64,000 bases of DNA from Haloplasma contractile SSD-17B (GCF_000215935.2 NZ_AFNU02000014.1:1-64000); one strand, 5' to 3'. Positions 33,524 through 44,269 are shown, counted from the stretch's first letter. Notes: a model not told the origin generated them from the sequence alone. Program-made: numbers and translations.

Positions 33524-33531
33524 CTAAATTT

Positions 33532-35226
33532 TTATAATTTTGTATCGTCTACCTGGTCTAAGTAAGCTTCAATCGGTTTAATAATCGACTTAATACTTCC
33601 ATCTTCAAAAGGATTTTTTAGTCCAGCCTGCTTAAGTAGTCCTAAGAATGAACGGCTACCACCTGCTTGGCATAGTTCTAAATAACTCTTCCAAGCTTCT
33701 TCTCTATTCTCATTTGCCTTATTCCAATATTGGAAAGCACAAACTTGGGCTAGTGTATAATCGATGTAATAGAATGGAGCACTGAATATATGACCTTGTC
33801 TAAACCAGAATCCACCTCGTTCTAAGAAATCATTTCCTTCATAATCTTTGTAAGGTAGGTATTTCTTCTCAATTTCACGCCATTTTGCTTTACGCTCTTC
33901 AGGTGTAGCAGTCGGATTCTCATAAACAAAGTGTTGGAATTCATCAACTGTTACTCCATAAGGAATGAACTGGATTGAACCAGCTAGATGATTAAATTTA
34001 TACTTATCAACATCTTCTTTAAAGAAGTTTTTCATCCACGGCCATGCAAAAAATTCCATACTCATCGAGTGAATTTCACATGCTTCTAGTGTTGGGAAAT
34101 TATATTCAGGTACTTCATACCCACGACTAGAATATACTTGGAATGCGTGCCCCGCTTCATGCGTTAATACATCCACATCGTGAGCTGTCCCATTAAAGTT
34201 AGAGAAGATAAATGGTGATTTATAGTTACCTATGTATGTACAATATCCTCCACCACGTTTCCCTTTCTTAGCGACTAATTCCATTAACTCATGATCTAAC
34301 ATAAAATTAAAGAACTCATCCGTTTCTTTCGATAGTTCATGATACATTGTCTTAGCTTGATCTATAATCCACTCCGGTTCTCCTTTTGGTGTAGGGTTCC
34401 CTGTTAAGAATGCAAGTGCGTTATCGTAGTATTTTAACTCGTCTACACCCAAACGCTTCGCTTGTCGTTCTTTTAATTTATTCGCTACCGGCACTAAATT
34501 CTCATATACTTGCTTTCTATAGTTTGCAACCATATCTGCATTATAGTCCGTTCTATTAAAACGAGCATAACCAAGTTCAACAAAGTTATCGTACCCTAAT
34601 TTCTTGGCAATACGGTCGCGTACTTTTACCATCTCATCATAGATCGCGTCAAACTCATCTTCATGCTCTACAAAGAACTCCGTTACAGCCTCTTGTGCTT
34701 TTTTACGCATATTACGATCCTTAGATTGTGTGAATGGTGCCATTTGTGATAAATTACGTTCTTCACCTTCAAACATAATTTTAGCTGATGCCATTAATTT
34801 ATCATACTTCGTATTTAATTTATTTTCTACCTTTAAATCATCAATAATTTCAGGTGAGAATGTCTTAAGTGTGATATCAGCTAAATTAAATAAGTGTGAT
34901 CCCCATTTTTCCTCAAGATCGTTTCGAAACTTCGATTTCACTAACGACTTGTAAAACTTGTTTACTAATCCCTCATAACTTGGAGATACATCATCAAAGT
35001 ATTCTTGTTCCTTTTCATAGAATTCATCTCGCGTATCGATTGAATGCCTAATACTAACTAATGTTGCCATTGTATCAAAATCGTTTCTTACTTGAATAAT
35101 TTCTTTCATCACATTGTCTTGCGTTTCAAATGAATCTGCATTGTCGAATTGTTCTAATAAATCGTTAAACCTAGATTCCACTTCCTGCATATCCGGACGC
35201 TCATACTTGTAATCTTTGAATTTCAT
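33532..35226 (-). CDS. M3 family oligoendopeptidase
   Basis: 564 residues, cytoplasmic zinc metallopeptidase. The zinc motif HEAGHAFQ lies near residue 355, with the third ligand Glu in TLEACEIHSMSMEF. The C-terminal RGGFWFRQGHIFSAPFYYIDY carries the Tyr and His residues that grip the substrate. Length and motifs match the M3 oligoendopeptidase group (PepF-related), which cuts 5-20 residue peptides. GAAGGAG precedes the ATG. The promoter (TTTACA-N17-TATAAT) is abutted by a 17-bp palindrome. Confidence 0.92.
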   Translation of the reverse strand: MKFKDYKYERPDMQEVESRFNDLLEQFDNADSFETQDNVMKEIIQVRNDFDTMATLVSIRHSIDTRDEFYEKEQEYFDDVSPSYEGLVNKFYKSLVKSKFRNDLEEKWGSHLFNLADITLKTFSPEIIDDLKVENKLNTKYDKLMASAKIMFEGEERNLSQMAPFTQSKDRNMRKKAQEAVTEFFVEHEDEFDAIYDEMVKVRDRIAKKLGYDNFVELGYARFNRTDYNADMVANYRKQVYENLVPVANKLKERQAKRLGVDELKYYDNALAFLTGNPTPKGEPEWIIDQAKTMYHELSKETDEFFNFMLDHELMELVAKKGKRGGGYCTYIGNYKSPFIFSNFNGTAHDVDVLTHEAGHAFQVYSSRGYEVPEYNFPTLEACEIHSMSMEFFAWPWMKNFFKEDVDKYKFNHLAGSIQFIPYGVTVDEFQHFVYENPTATPEERKAKWREIEKKYLPYKDYEGNDFLERGGFWFRQGHIFSAPFYYIDYTLAQVCAFQYWNKANENREEAWKSYLELCQAGGSRSFLGLLKQAGLKNPFEDGSIKSIIKPIEAYLDQVDDTKL

Positions 35227-35287
35227 ACAATTCTCTCCTTCTTTTTTCCATATGTACCATTATAGTAAACCAAGGAACATTTGTAAA

Positions 35288-35304
35288 TGTAAACACAGTT
35301 TACA
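35288..35304. promoter_or_regulatory. Palindrome next to the M3 peptidase promoter
   Basis: TGTAAAC-N3-GTTTACA, a perfect 7-bp inverted repeat directly upstream of the -35 (TTTACA) on the minus strand. Candidate operator; not a good CcpA cre match. Confidence 0.5.
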
Positions 35305-35488
35305 AGATAATGGTCAGTTGATTTTCTATGTATACCTATAACTGTATGTCGGAACAACCCTTAAGTATTCCTATTATTTCCATTATAGTATAGGTGCAAC
35401 TTTTTGTAAATATATAATCAGTATACAAAAAATAAAAGAGAAACCTTCACAATATGAGTGAGAGTTCCTCATTTTTTAAATAGTTGTA

Positions 35489-36058
35489 TTACTCTATAAT
35501 TTCACTAGTTTCTAAATTAATGAACGCATTTTTTGCTTTTGTTAGTACAACAAACTCTAAAACTAGCACACCTAATCCACCTAGTATTAACGGAATCGCT
35601 ATGAATGGAATTAGCATTGTAGTATATAATCCTATGTTTATTACTAATACTAAAACCCAGGTCACATGAGACAACCGTGCTAGATCATAAAAATTATGAA
35701 ATTTTGCCTTTCTAGAGATTCCAATGAATAAATAATACATTAAGACAACAGATAAAATGCTCGTTAGAATCCCTAGTACAAACATGTAACCTAAATCAAA
35801 GGAACTAGTTAGACCATTATTTGTACTTAAATCAACACCATGTTTAATGTTTATTACACCTGGAATTGATAATACTAGTAAAACAATCGCGATATTTCTG
35901 CTTTGCTCAAACTCCTTTATAAAGCCCATTAGTGCAGTCATTCCAAGAAATATGAAAAGATACCCTATGGGGTCTGGTAAAACATCTATATTTTGTAGTC
36001 TAAAATCAAAGAATAAAAATACGAATCCGATAATTAGTTTATTAAAACCTTCACGCAT
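35489..36058 (-). CDS. Integral membrane protein, function unknown
   Basis: 189 residues with about six hydrophobic segments. The N-terminus (KLIIGFVFLFFDFRLQNIDVLPDPIGYLF, quoted here in its parts FFDFRLQNIDVLPD and IGYLFIFLG) resembles a family of small Bacillota membrane proteins without known function. GGGGAG precedes the ATG. It starts 17 bases after the stop of the upstream lipoprotein gene, so they form one operon. Confidence 0.72.
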   Translation of the reverse strand: MREGFNKLIIGFVFLFFDFRLQNIDVLPDPIGYLFIFLGMTALMGFIKEFEQSRNIAIVLLVLSIPGVINIKHGVDLSTNNGLTSSFDLGYMFVLGILTSILSVVLMYYLFIGISRKAKFHNFYDLARLSHVTWVLVLVINIGLYTTMLIPFIAIPLILGGLGVLVLEFVVLTKAKNAFINLETSEIIE

Positions 36059-36075
36059 ACTATCTCCCCTTATAT

Positions 36076-37659
36076 CTATTTGTCTTCAGAATTTTGTTCA
36101 TTAGAAAGAACATAGTTAAGTTCTATTACTTCATTATTTTGATACCGAATGAAATTCGTTCCCTCATTTGTATAGACAGCTAATAAGTAGTGATTTTTAG
36201 CTACTTTGGTAACATCAAAATCGACTACCGCCTTTGTATTCGTAAGTATAAATTCCTCCCCATACCTTACATCAAAGAATTTAATACTATGATCTTCTAA
36301 ATAATAAACACCGTCGTCAAAGACCATTAGTTCCCTACCATAATCCGGTAATTTGAATTCACCAAATGTTTTGTGATAGATGATATAATTATAACTTCCA
36401 TCATAAATTTTAGGCCTTCTTAATATTAATACTTTATCTGTGTAATAACGATCACTAGCACTAATAGGTAAATTGAAATGTGATGCAACCTCATTTTTGT
36501 CTTCGTTAATTACATAGGTTTTGTATCGTTCTCCTAAACCTTGAGAACTTCGATCCTCTACCGATAAAAGTAATTTTTGACCCATTCGCTTAGAATAAAA
36601 GCTGAATGGCTGTTCGTGATCTTCTCCTTCGAAGTGATTCACATCAATTGAATTCAGACCCTCGATTGGCTCATCATTGATCTTTAAAATCGTCTTTTTA
36701 TTATAATTAAACACATAGATGTTGTGACTCTCAGAAATCATAACTTTATCTTCATTTATAAACCCTATGACATTAAAACTGTTAATATACGTTTCTAATA
36801 CTTCCTGATCACTATTGATTAGGTTACATGATACGATTTCTGTTCGACGATTTTCATTACACGTTAACATTCGATTGTCGTTAAATGGAAGCCCTCGTAT
36901 TATAAATGATTGATAGTAGGGTAAATTGAAATCATTTTTAGCAATAGTTGAAGTTGTGATTGCTTTATTAGGTTCATCAATTAACGGATCGTATTCACTT
37001 AGATCGATGAAGAGGTAGTGATTATATGAAGATTCCCTCTCCCCTTTTAAACCAAGCAACATCGCTTGGCTACTCATTACATCATAATCTATTACATCTA
37101 AGCGATAATCTGAACTTTCGTAAAGCAACACGAACTGTTCTCCATCGATCAAGTATAAAGATTCCTTATTTTCATTTCTAAATGAGATAAAAGAACGATC
37201 TAAACCCAATGATTTATTAAACCATGTCATTTCTTCTACCGGTTCATCTAGTAAGACTCTCCTACATGCTAATGTATCCACAACATCACATATAAGTAAT
37301 CCTTTGATTAGGTCGGAATCTGATTGAATGATTGAAAATACAAATTCTCGATTCGATGATGACATTAACTGTTTATCTTTATTTTTGTATAACCGATTCA
37401 GTTCGTCAACTTTATTAAATGCATTACTTGTAGATTTAAGCGGACTGTGATTAAAGAGTTGAATATCCTCACCTGTCTCTAAATATTGTAGAGGATTAAT
37501 GATTTTAACTTCCTCTTCAAAATCATCTATTAAGTAAATTGTATAGTCATTCTCTGAATCTATAAAATAAACATAATCTTCATATTGCCTCGTCTCCATA
37601 CATGCAGTTAAGATTGGAATACTGATGAGTAATAACAACAGATATTTACGCATATTCAC
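36076..37659 (-). CDS. Lipoprotein of unknown function, beta-propeller-like
   Basis: 527 residues. Start is GTG with GGGAG 8 bases upstream. The signal peptide has lipobox LTAC (Cys at about 20). The mature part is rich in short strands with repeating aromatic-Asp turns (YVYFIDSEND, YLIDGEQFVLLYESSDYRLD, GVYYLEDHSIKFFDVRYG), which suggests a propeller or similar all-beta fold. I recognise no family. It lies upstream of a small membrane protein gene, with 17 bases between. Confidence 0.68.
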   Translation of the reverse strand: MNMRKYLLLLLISIPILTACMETRQYEDYVYFIDSENDYTIYLIDDFEEEVKIINPLQYLETGEDIQLFNHSPLKSTSNAFNKVDELNRLYKNKDKQLMSSSNREFVFSIIQSDSDLIKGLLICDVVDTLACRRVLLDEPVEEMTWFNKSLGLDRSFISFRNENKESLYLIDGEQFVLLYESSDYRLDVIDYDVMSSQAMLLGLKGERESSYNHYLFIDLSEYDPLIDEPNKAITTSTIAKNDFNLPYYQSFIIRGLPFNDNRMLTCNENRRTEIVSCNLINSDQEVLETYINSFNVIGFINEDKVMISESHNIYVFNYNKKTILKINDEPIEGLNSIDVNHFEGEDHEQPFSFYSKRMGQKLLLSVEDRSSQGLGERYKTYVINEDKNEVASHFNLPISASDRYYTDKVLILRRPKIYDGSYNYIIYHKTFGEFKLPDYGRELMVFDDGVYYLEDHSIKFFDVRYGEEFILTNTKAVVDFDVTKVAKNHYLLAVYTNEGTNFIRYQNNEVIELNYVLSNEQNSEDK

Positions 37660-37707
37660 TTATTTCACTCCCCTAACACTTTTACTTCTAGCTAATTAGC
37701 CTTTATA

Positions 37708-39336
37708 TTAATCACGTTTATAAACAATTTTTCCACCACAGATTGTAGTATCGACTGTAACATCTTTAATCGATTCACTTGGTATTGTAAACAAATCATC
37801 CTTTAGAATTGTCAAATCAGCCAGTTTACCTTCCTTAATAGACCCTTTGTTTTCTTCTTCAAATGATGCATAAGCACTTCCCATCGTATACTGATAAACA
37901 GCATCATATACAGATACACGTTCACTTGGATTGAATCCACCTTTAGGATACCCTTTTAAGTCTTGTCTTGTCACTGCTGAATAAATATTTGTAAATGGGT
38001 TAATTGTTACAACAGGGCAATCCGTTCCATATGCAACATGTACTCCTCTATCATAAAGTGTTTTAAATGCATAGGATGTTTTGGCAAGTTCGTCTCCAAC
38101 ACGATCTTCAACTATATGAATATCGTAGTCTAAGAAGATAGGCTGGACATGTGCAATTAAATCGAGTTCTTTATATTTTTTAAGTAACGTTTCGTCAGTA
38201 ATTTGACAATGAATAATTCCGTGTCTATGATCATCACGCGGGTAGTTCTTTAGAGTCTTTTCAATGCTAGAAAACACATTATACATAGAGCGGTCGCCTA
38301 TACAATGAACCGCAACATGCATACCACCCTTATGTGCTGTCATGATTAGATCATCTAATTCTTCCTGAGTAAAAGCCATAATTCCAGTCGTACTAGGATC
38401 ATCATGATAAGGATTCATCATTGCTGCAGTTCTAGCACCGAGTGATCCATCGCTAAGAATTTTATAAGGTCCAATTTTAAAGTACTCATTTCCCCATCCA
38501 GTTGTATACCCTAGTGATAAGAATTCTTCTAACATCTTTTTCGTTGGCAATAAAGATTGCTGATAGATTCTAGCGTTTAAATTCCCTTCTTCTGCTAGTT
38601 CTTGGTAAGCTTGTAACATTAATTTGAAATCTTGATTCGGAAGATGAGATAAATCATCCGTTTGAAGCGAGGTAATACCAAAACGATTCGCCTCTTTAAT
38701 CCCATTTATAAGTGTCTCTTTGATTTCATCTAAGTCTGGAACTGGTATATTATTATGTATTAATTGTAACGCATTTTCTCTAAATATACCTAGTGGCTCT
38801 CCCTGTTCATCAAGATCGATTTGACCGCCTTCTACTTGTTCTGGATTTTTACCAATTCCACATAGTTCTAATGCCTTACTATTCACTACAATCACATGAC
38901 CACACACGCGTGACAATAGGATCGGATGTTCAGTTGAAATTTGATCTAAATCGTATCGTGTAGGAAATCGATTTTCATCAGCAAAGTAATCTTGGTTCCA
39001 TCCACGTCCTCTAACCCAGTTACCTTTAGATACATGTCGCTCTTCAATAAATCTTTTTGTAATTTGGGTGACATCATCTATGGATTTAGCCGCTTCCGTG
39101 TTGACCATATTAAGAAAATACCCAAACATATACAAGTGTAAATGACTGTCATTTATTCCTGGAATAACAGTGTGACCTTTTGCATTAATTAATTTAGTTT
39201 GATCCATCTTTAAAGGTAAAATCTCATTATTTGTTCCAATCTTAACAATACGATCTTGTTTTATAGCAATTGCCTCTACCTTTTCTACATCGTTTTCCAT
39301 GGTATAGGCATTAGCATTATATATAATTAAATCCAT
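37708..39336 (-). CDS. Amidohydrolase family 3 protein (YtcJ-like)
   Basis: 542 residues, cytoplasmic. The first metal motif is VIPGINDSHLHLYMFG. RGRGWNQDYFADE, a LSDGSLGARTAAM segment, AVHCIGDR, HGIIHCQI and YGTDCPV supply the remaining His and Asp ligands of this family. Members hydrolyse amides or cyclic amides of unclear nature, some of them N-substituted formamides. AAAGGAG lies before the ATG. Single gene on the minus strand, divergent from a HAD phosphatase. Confidence 0.88.
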   Translation of the reverse strand: MDLIIYNANAYTMENDVEKVEAIAIKQDRIVKIGTNNEILPLKMDQTKLINAKGHTVIPGINDSHLHLYMFGYFLNMVNTEAAKSIDDVTQITKRFIEERHVSKGNWVRGRGWNQDYFADENRFPTRYDLDQISTEHPILLSRVCGHVIVVNSKALELCGIGKNPEQVEGGQIDLDEQGEPLGIFRENALQLIHNNIPVPDLDEIKETLINGIKEANRFGITSLQTDDLSHLPNQDFKLMLQAYQELAEEGNLNARIYQQSLLPTKKMLEEFLSLGYTTGWGNEYFKIGPYKILSDGSLGARTAAMMNPYHDDPSTTGIMAFTQEELDDLIMTAHKGGMHVAVHCIGDRSMYNVFSSIEKTLKNYPRDDHRHGIIHCQITDETLLKKYKELDLIAHVQPIFLDYDIHIVEDRVGDELAKTSYAFKTLYDRGVHVAYGTDCPVVTINPFTNIYSAVTRQDLKGYPKGGFNPSERVSVYDAVYQYTMGSAYASFEEENKGSIKEGKLADLTILKDDLFTIPSESIKDVTVDTTICGGKIVYKRD

Positions 39337-39592
39337 GTCGTTTAACTCCTTTCTAAAAATACCTGTTTATTATTTAATACATTTTGAATTACTGATTAAT
39401 TGTATAAAGATTATATGAATTTTAACACCATGTAAAATAACTGTCAATGAATATAAAATTATATACCATATTATACCATAAGAGGATATTAAATTTTTGA
39501 AAATATGATAAAAAACTTTCGAATTTTACAAAAATCATGTATGATATAGTCTGGATTAAAAAGCAAACTTTACAACAACTGGAGGTAAATTT

Positions 39593-40402
39593 ATGACATA
39601 TAAGGCACTCGTTCTTGATATGGATGGTACACTGTTAACATCGGAAAATAAAATTTCAGACCGTACAAAAGAAAAATTAATGGAAATACAAGAAAAAGGA
39701 TTCAGATTGATATTAGCATCTGGTCGTCCTACATTTGGGATGCTAAAAATTGCTAGAGAGTTAAAGTTAGACCATTATGGTAGCTTCATCTTACCATTTA
39801 ATGGCGGAAAGATTATTCAAATGAACGACTCAACAATTATTCATGATTCGTCACTAGATGAGGATATGATTCACGAATTATATGAAGTATCGAGAGAGTA
39901 TAAGGTAGGACTGATGGCCTACACACCAGAAAATATTATAACAGAAGATGACGATGAATATATTACAAAAGAATCGGAAATCAATAAAATGCCAATCAAT
40001 CGAGTTCAAAGCTTTAAAGAGGCATTTAGAACCAAATCGGTAAAATGTTTAATGACAGGACATGGGGACTATTTAGCTGAGTTAGAAACAAAGATGAAAG
40101 AGCGCTATAAAGGAAAGCTGTCGATTTCACGGTCGATGCCATTCTTCTTAGAGTGTATGCCATTAGGAATTGATAAAGCACAAAGTATCGAACGCTTATT
40201 AAATCATATCGGGTTATCTGTCGATGAAGTCATTGCATGTGGAGATGGATATAATGATGTTGCAATGGTAGAATATGCAGGTCTAGGTGTTGCAATGGCA
40301 AATGGCTGTGAACCTATAAAAGAGATTGCAGACTACATTACACGCTCAAATGATGAAGATGGAATTGTAGATGTTATTGATCGATTTTTATTAAATAAAT
40401 AG
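39593..40402 (+). CDS. Cof-type HAD-IIB phosphatase
   Basis: 269 residues. HAD motif I LDMDGTLL (nucleophile Asp at about 9), motif II LASGRP, the C2B cap in the middle, Lys in GIDKAQ and motif IV CGDGYNDVAM. Family members dephosphorylate sugar phosphates, FMN or pyridoxal phosphate. TGGAGG precedes the ATG; the promoter is TTTACA-N17-TATAGT. Followed by a terminator, so it stands alone. Confidence 0.92.
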   Translation: MTYKALVLDMDGTLLTSENKISDRTKEKLMEIQEKGFRLILASGRPTFGMLKIARELKLDHYGSFILPFNGGKIIQMNDSTIIHDSSLDEDMIHELYEVSREYKVGLMAYTPENIITEDDDEYITKESEINKMPINRVQSFKEAFRTKSVKCLMTGHGDYLAELETKMKERYKGKLSISRSMPFFLECMPLGIDKAQSIERLLNHIGLSVDEVIACGDGYNDVAMVEYAGLGVAMANGCEPIKEIADYITRSNDEDGIVDVIDRFLLNK

Positions 40403-40408
40403 TATGAG

Positions 40409-40452
40409 AAGATTAGCTAATTAGATTTAATGTCTAGTTAGCTTTTTTTTAT
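40409..40452 (+). terminator. Terminator of HAD phosphatase gene
   Basis: AGCTAATTAGA/TCTAGTTAGCT stem followed by eight T. Confidence 0.88.
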
Positions 40453-40627
40453 ATCATAATGTATGATTTTACCTTTATGAGAAAGTATACCTATTATAAA
40501 CTCACTTTATCCATTCAGATTTACCAAGTTCCATAAATAACACCAGTAATCAAGGAGTGATTCTAGTTTTATATCTAACCTTTTTTATGGTATGATTAGA
40601 ATGATATAAAAAGAGAGGACTGTTAAC

Positions 40628-42799
40628 ATGAGTAAAACATTAGTATTGGCGGAGAAACCATCCGTTGCAAGAGATTTAGCTCGCGTATTAAAGTGTAATA
40701 AGAAAAATAATGGATATATAGAAGGAAGTAAATATATTGTGACCTGGGCACTAGGACACCTCGTTACATTAGCGGGACCCGGTAGTTATAATGAACAATA
40801 TAAAAGTTGGCGTATAGAAGACCTTCCGATTATACCGAAACATGAAAAATTAGAAGTGATCAAAAAGACTAGCAAACAATTCAAAACCGTTAAGTCGCAA
40901 CTAAACCGAAATGATGTAAACGAAATCGTAATTGCAACGGATGCAGGACGTGAAGGTGAGCTGGTTGCTAGATGGATTTTAGAAAAAGCACATACTAAAA
41001 AACAAATCAAACGACTTTGGATTTCTTCCGTTACAGATCGTGCAATAAAAGATGGATTTAACAACTTGAAGGATGGTAAGCAATACTATAATCTCTATAT
41101 GGCTGCTGTCGCACGTTCGCAGGCAGATTGGGTTGTAGGGATTAATGCCACACGAGCACTGACCTGTAAATTTAACGCAGAACTTTCTTGTGGACGTGTA
41201 CAGACCCCTACTTTAGCATTGATAAAAGCTCGTGAAGATGACATAAGAAACTTTAAACCGAAAACATATTATGGGCTAACAGCCCTTACAAATGGGTTCA
41301 AACTAACTTGGACGGATACAAAATCAAACCAGAAAAATTCTTTTAACAAAGATAAAATTGAACAAATCTATAATAAGATTAAACATGATCATGCAACGGT
41401 TGTAGATATTAAAAAAACTGTTAAAAAAAGTTATTCACCAAAATTATATGACTTAACCGAACTTCAACGTGATGCCAGTAATCGTTATGGTTTCTCTGCA
41501 AAGGAAACACTATCAATTATGCAAACACTTTATGAACGTCATAAGCTGTTGACCTACCCTAGAACTGATTCGCGTTATATTACGACCGATATGGTACCCA
41601 CATTAAAAGAACGAGTAGATGCGATCGCAATTGGTCAATATCGATCACTCGCTAATAAAATTAATCATATTAAATCAAATAAATCATTTGTCGATAACAA
41701 AAAAGTTAGTGATCACCATGCAATTATTCCAACGGAAGAACGCGTAAACTTAAGTAAACTATCCGATCGTGAATTAAAGATTTATGATTTAGTTATTAAA
41801 CGTTTCATGGCTGTGTTATATCCACCTGCAACTTATGAACAAATTACACTAATCACATCAATCAAAAATGAACCATTTATCGCAAAAGGAAAGCGTATGA
41901 TCGACTATGGATGGAAGGACATCTATGACCGTCATGAAGATGATGATGAATTTAATGAAAAAATCCCTAATTTATCGAAGGGAGACTCATTACCAGTGAG
42001 TAAAGTGAGCATAGAAACTGGTGAAACAAAACCACCTACTCCATTCAATGAAGCAACCCTTTTATCTGCTATGGAAAATCCACATAAGTTCATGCAAATT
42101 AACAATAAAGAGCTTAAAGATACTCTAAGTGAAACAGGTGGCCTTGGTACAGTGGCGACACGTGCTGATATCATTGAAAAATTATATAAGAAATTCTTTA
42201 TTGAGAAAAAAGGAAATACGGTTCGCACAACCTCAAAAGGAAGACAATTACTAGATTTAGTTCCTGAGGGGTTAAAATCACCTACCTTAACTGCAAAATG
42301 GGAACAAAAATTAGCTAATATAGAAAAAGGAAAGTTAAATAAAAATAATTATTTGAATGAAATGAAAGACTATGCAAAGAAGGTTGTTTCGGAAATTAAA
42401 AATAAGGATGAAAAATTCGTTCATGATAACATTACAGGCAAAAAATGTCCAAACTGTGATGAATTCTTACTAGAAGTCAACAATAAAAATACAAATATGC
42501 TAGTTTGTAAGGACCGCGAATGTGGTTATAAAAAAGTATTATCAAAACTTACTAATTCTAGATGCCCAAATTGTCATAAACGTTTAGAGTTATTCGGTGA
42601 GGGTGATAAACAAGTATTTGTATGCAAATGTGGACATCGTGAAAAACTCACGAGCTTCAAAAAGCGTAAAAACAATGAAAAAAATAAATTATCAAAGCGA
42701 GATGTACATAAACATCTTAAAAAACAGAATCAACAAAATGATGTCCCAATGAATTCAGCACTAGCTGAAGCCTTAAAAGGCTTCAAAGTTGACAAGTAA
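40628..42799 (+). CDS. topB: DNA topoisomerase III
   Basis: 723 residues, type IA topoisomerase that relaxes negative supercoils and decatenates DNA. The Toprim domain opens LVLAEKPSVARDLARVL and continues with IATDAGREGELVARW. The catalytic Tyr is in LLTYPRTDSRYI near residue 310. After the core comes a zinc-finger tail with CPNCDEF...CKDRECG and CPNCHKR...CKCGH, and a basic C-terminus. GAGAGGAC precedes the ATG. Length and motifs are usual for TopB. Single gene closed by a strong terminator. Confidence 0.95.
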   Translation: MSKTLVLAEKPSVARDLARVLKCNKKNNGYIEGSKYIVTWALGHLVTLAGPGSYNEQYKSWRIEDLPIIPKHEKLEVIKKTSKQFKTVKSQLNRNDVNEIVIATDAGREGELVARWILEKAHTKKQIKRLWISSVTDRAIKDGFNNLKDGKQYYNLYMAAVARSQADWVVGINATRALTCKFNAELSCGRVQTPTLALIKAREDDIRNFKPKTYYGLTALTNGFKLTWTDTKSNQKNSFNKDKIEQIYNKIKHDHATVVDIKKTVKKSYSPKLYDLTELQRDASNRYGFSAKETLSIMQTLYERHKLLTYPRTDSRYITTDMVPTLKERVDAIAIGQYRSLANKINHIKSNKSFVDNKKVSDHHAIIPTEERVNLSKLSDRELKIYDLVIKRFMAVLYPPATYEQITLITSIKNEPFIAKGKRMIDYGWKDIYDRHEDDDEFNEKIPNLSKGDSLPVSKVSIETGETKPPTPFNEATLLSAMENPHKFMQINNKELKDTLSETGGLGTVATRADIIEKLYKKFFIEKKGNTVRTTSKGRQLLDLVPEGLKSPTLTAKWEQKLANIEKGKLNKNNYLNEMKDYAKKVVSEIKNKDEKFVHDNITGKKCPNCDEFLLEVNNKNTNMLVCKDRECGYKKVLSKLTNSRCPNCHKRLELFGEGDKQVFVCKCGHREKLTSFKKRKNNEKNKLSKRDVHKHLKKQNQQNDVPMNSALAEALKGFKVDK

Positions 42800-42802
42800 G
42801 CA

Positions 42803-42840
42803 AAAAGGTAGCACTTAATTAAATAAGTGCTACCTTTTGT
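42803..42840 (+). terminator. Terminator of topB
   Basis: 15-bp stem AAAAGGTAGCACTTA with its complement and T run. Confidence 0.92.
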
Positions 42841-42907
42841 TGATTTTGAGCTAATCTTAACTATAAAAACTGACTCAAACAGTTTATTTATTTTTATTTA
42901 GGCTTTT

Positions 42908-44032
42908 TTATGCCACATTTTCATCTTCTTCTGTCTCATCTTCTTCATCTTCGTCGTCATCCTCATCATCCACATCGTTGCGACGACGCTCTATACCTTC
43001 TCCTTTACCCTCTTCATCAATTTTATATCGATAGGACACATTTCCTTGTTCATCGATTTCTTCATAAATTTTGACTTCACCTTCAGTTTCACCTATCGCA
43101 TATTCGAACTTATAAACCGTCTCTCCATCTTCTGTTTCCTTTTTGAATTCGTACGAACTCTCTTGTCCATCGTGATAAAGTTCCAATTCCACTTTTGTTT
43201 CGCTTTCTTCCTGTTCAAACTTGATTTCTGATGTCTTTTCTACACCATCGATTACAGTTTCAATTTCGAATTTTTGTTCTCCCTCTTCCTCTTTCATTTC
43301 CACGTTTACATAATCTCCAGTATTCGTCTCATCTATTGTTTCAAACCACATTTTTGATTCATTACCTTCAGTTTCATTAGCACCAACTAATTTATATTCT
43401 ACATCATTGATAATCATTAATCCTTGTAGTTTAAACTCTTCTTCATTTTCTTCGTCCTCTTCTACATCTGCTTCCTCTTGATCCTCGTTTTCATTTTCAA
43501 TCTCATCATCGTCTTTGTCTGTATCTTCCTCTGTTGTAGCATTCATAGTCGCTACATCATTTGACTCCTCAGTATCTACTGTAAATTCATCTACATAAGA
43601 GTAATAGATTGTATAAGACTCATCATCAATTGTGTAAGTCACTTGGTAGTCATACCCATCTCTAGTCGAAACAGTTTCCTCAATATTAATGGCAGAGTCT
43701 AATCCCTTATCCATAAAAACTTTTAATTTATTAAAATATAAATTGACTTCATCTAATTCTGTATCGATTTCTAATGTTGGATCGTTAACAGTCTCTTCCG
43801 TAGTATTACTTAAATATTGTATACCAGTTATATGGTAAGTGTCTACTGACATATTTTGATTCGTATCATTTGATGCTCCAGTTAAGAACCCACTCGCCAA
43901 ATACGTCGAAAATGCTAACGATTGTTTACTTGTTAGGCTAACCACTTTGTTCTCTCCGGTTTCTGTCGCTCCACTACACCCTACTAAAATAAAAAGAAAG
44001 GCAACTACTGTTAAAGAAATTATTTTTTTCAA
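42908..44032 (-). CDS. Acidic lipoprotein of unknown function
   Basis: 374 residues. Start is TTG with AGGAGG upstream. Lipobox LVGC places the lipid Cys at about 19. Two highly acidic stretches, about 155-195 (EEDTDKDDDEIENENEDQEE) and the last 25 residues (DDEDDDEDEEDETEEDEN), flank a beta-rich part with alternating charged strands. The design resembles extracellular metal- or cation-binding linkers, but no family is recognised. The low-complexity parts may have grown by slippage. Single gene. Confidence 0.7.
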   Translation of the reverse strand: MKKIISLTVVAFLFILVGCSGATETGENKVVSLTSKQSLAFSTYLASGFLTGASNDTNQNMSVDTYHITGIQYLSNTTEETVNDPTLEIDTELDEVNLYFNKLKVFMDKGLDSAINIEETVSTRDGYDYQVTYTIDDESYTIYYSYVDEFTVDTEESNDVATMNATTEEDTDKDDDEIENENEDQEEADVEEDEENEEEFKLQGLMIINDVEYKLVGANETEGNESKMWFETIDETNTGDYVNVEMKEEEGEQKFEIETVIDGVEKTSEIKFEQEESETKVELELYHDGQESSYEFKKETEDGETVYKFEYAIGETEGEVKIYEEIDEQGNVSYRYKIDEEGKGEGIERRRNDVDDEDDDEDEEDETEEDENVA

Positions 44033-44269
44033 TTTATTTTCCTCCTAATTTTTTTATTATTTATGGTATATGTGTAATCCTTATACATATTTCTGAAATT
44101 ATATGTTTTGAGGTCTTTAACTGACCTTTAATTATATTATAATACCAACCTATGAAGATATGATGAAAACTCCTAATTTTCTTTCGTTTAAAGTTAAATA
44201 AAATAATTGGAAAAAATGGTAAGTTGTTATATAATAAAATTATTGAATTTTATAAAAGAGGTGTTTATT

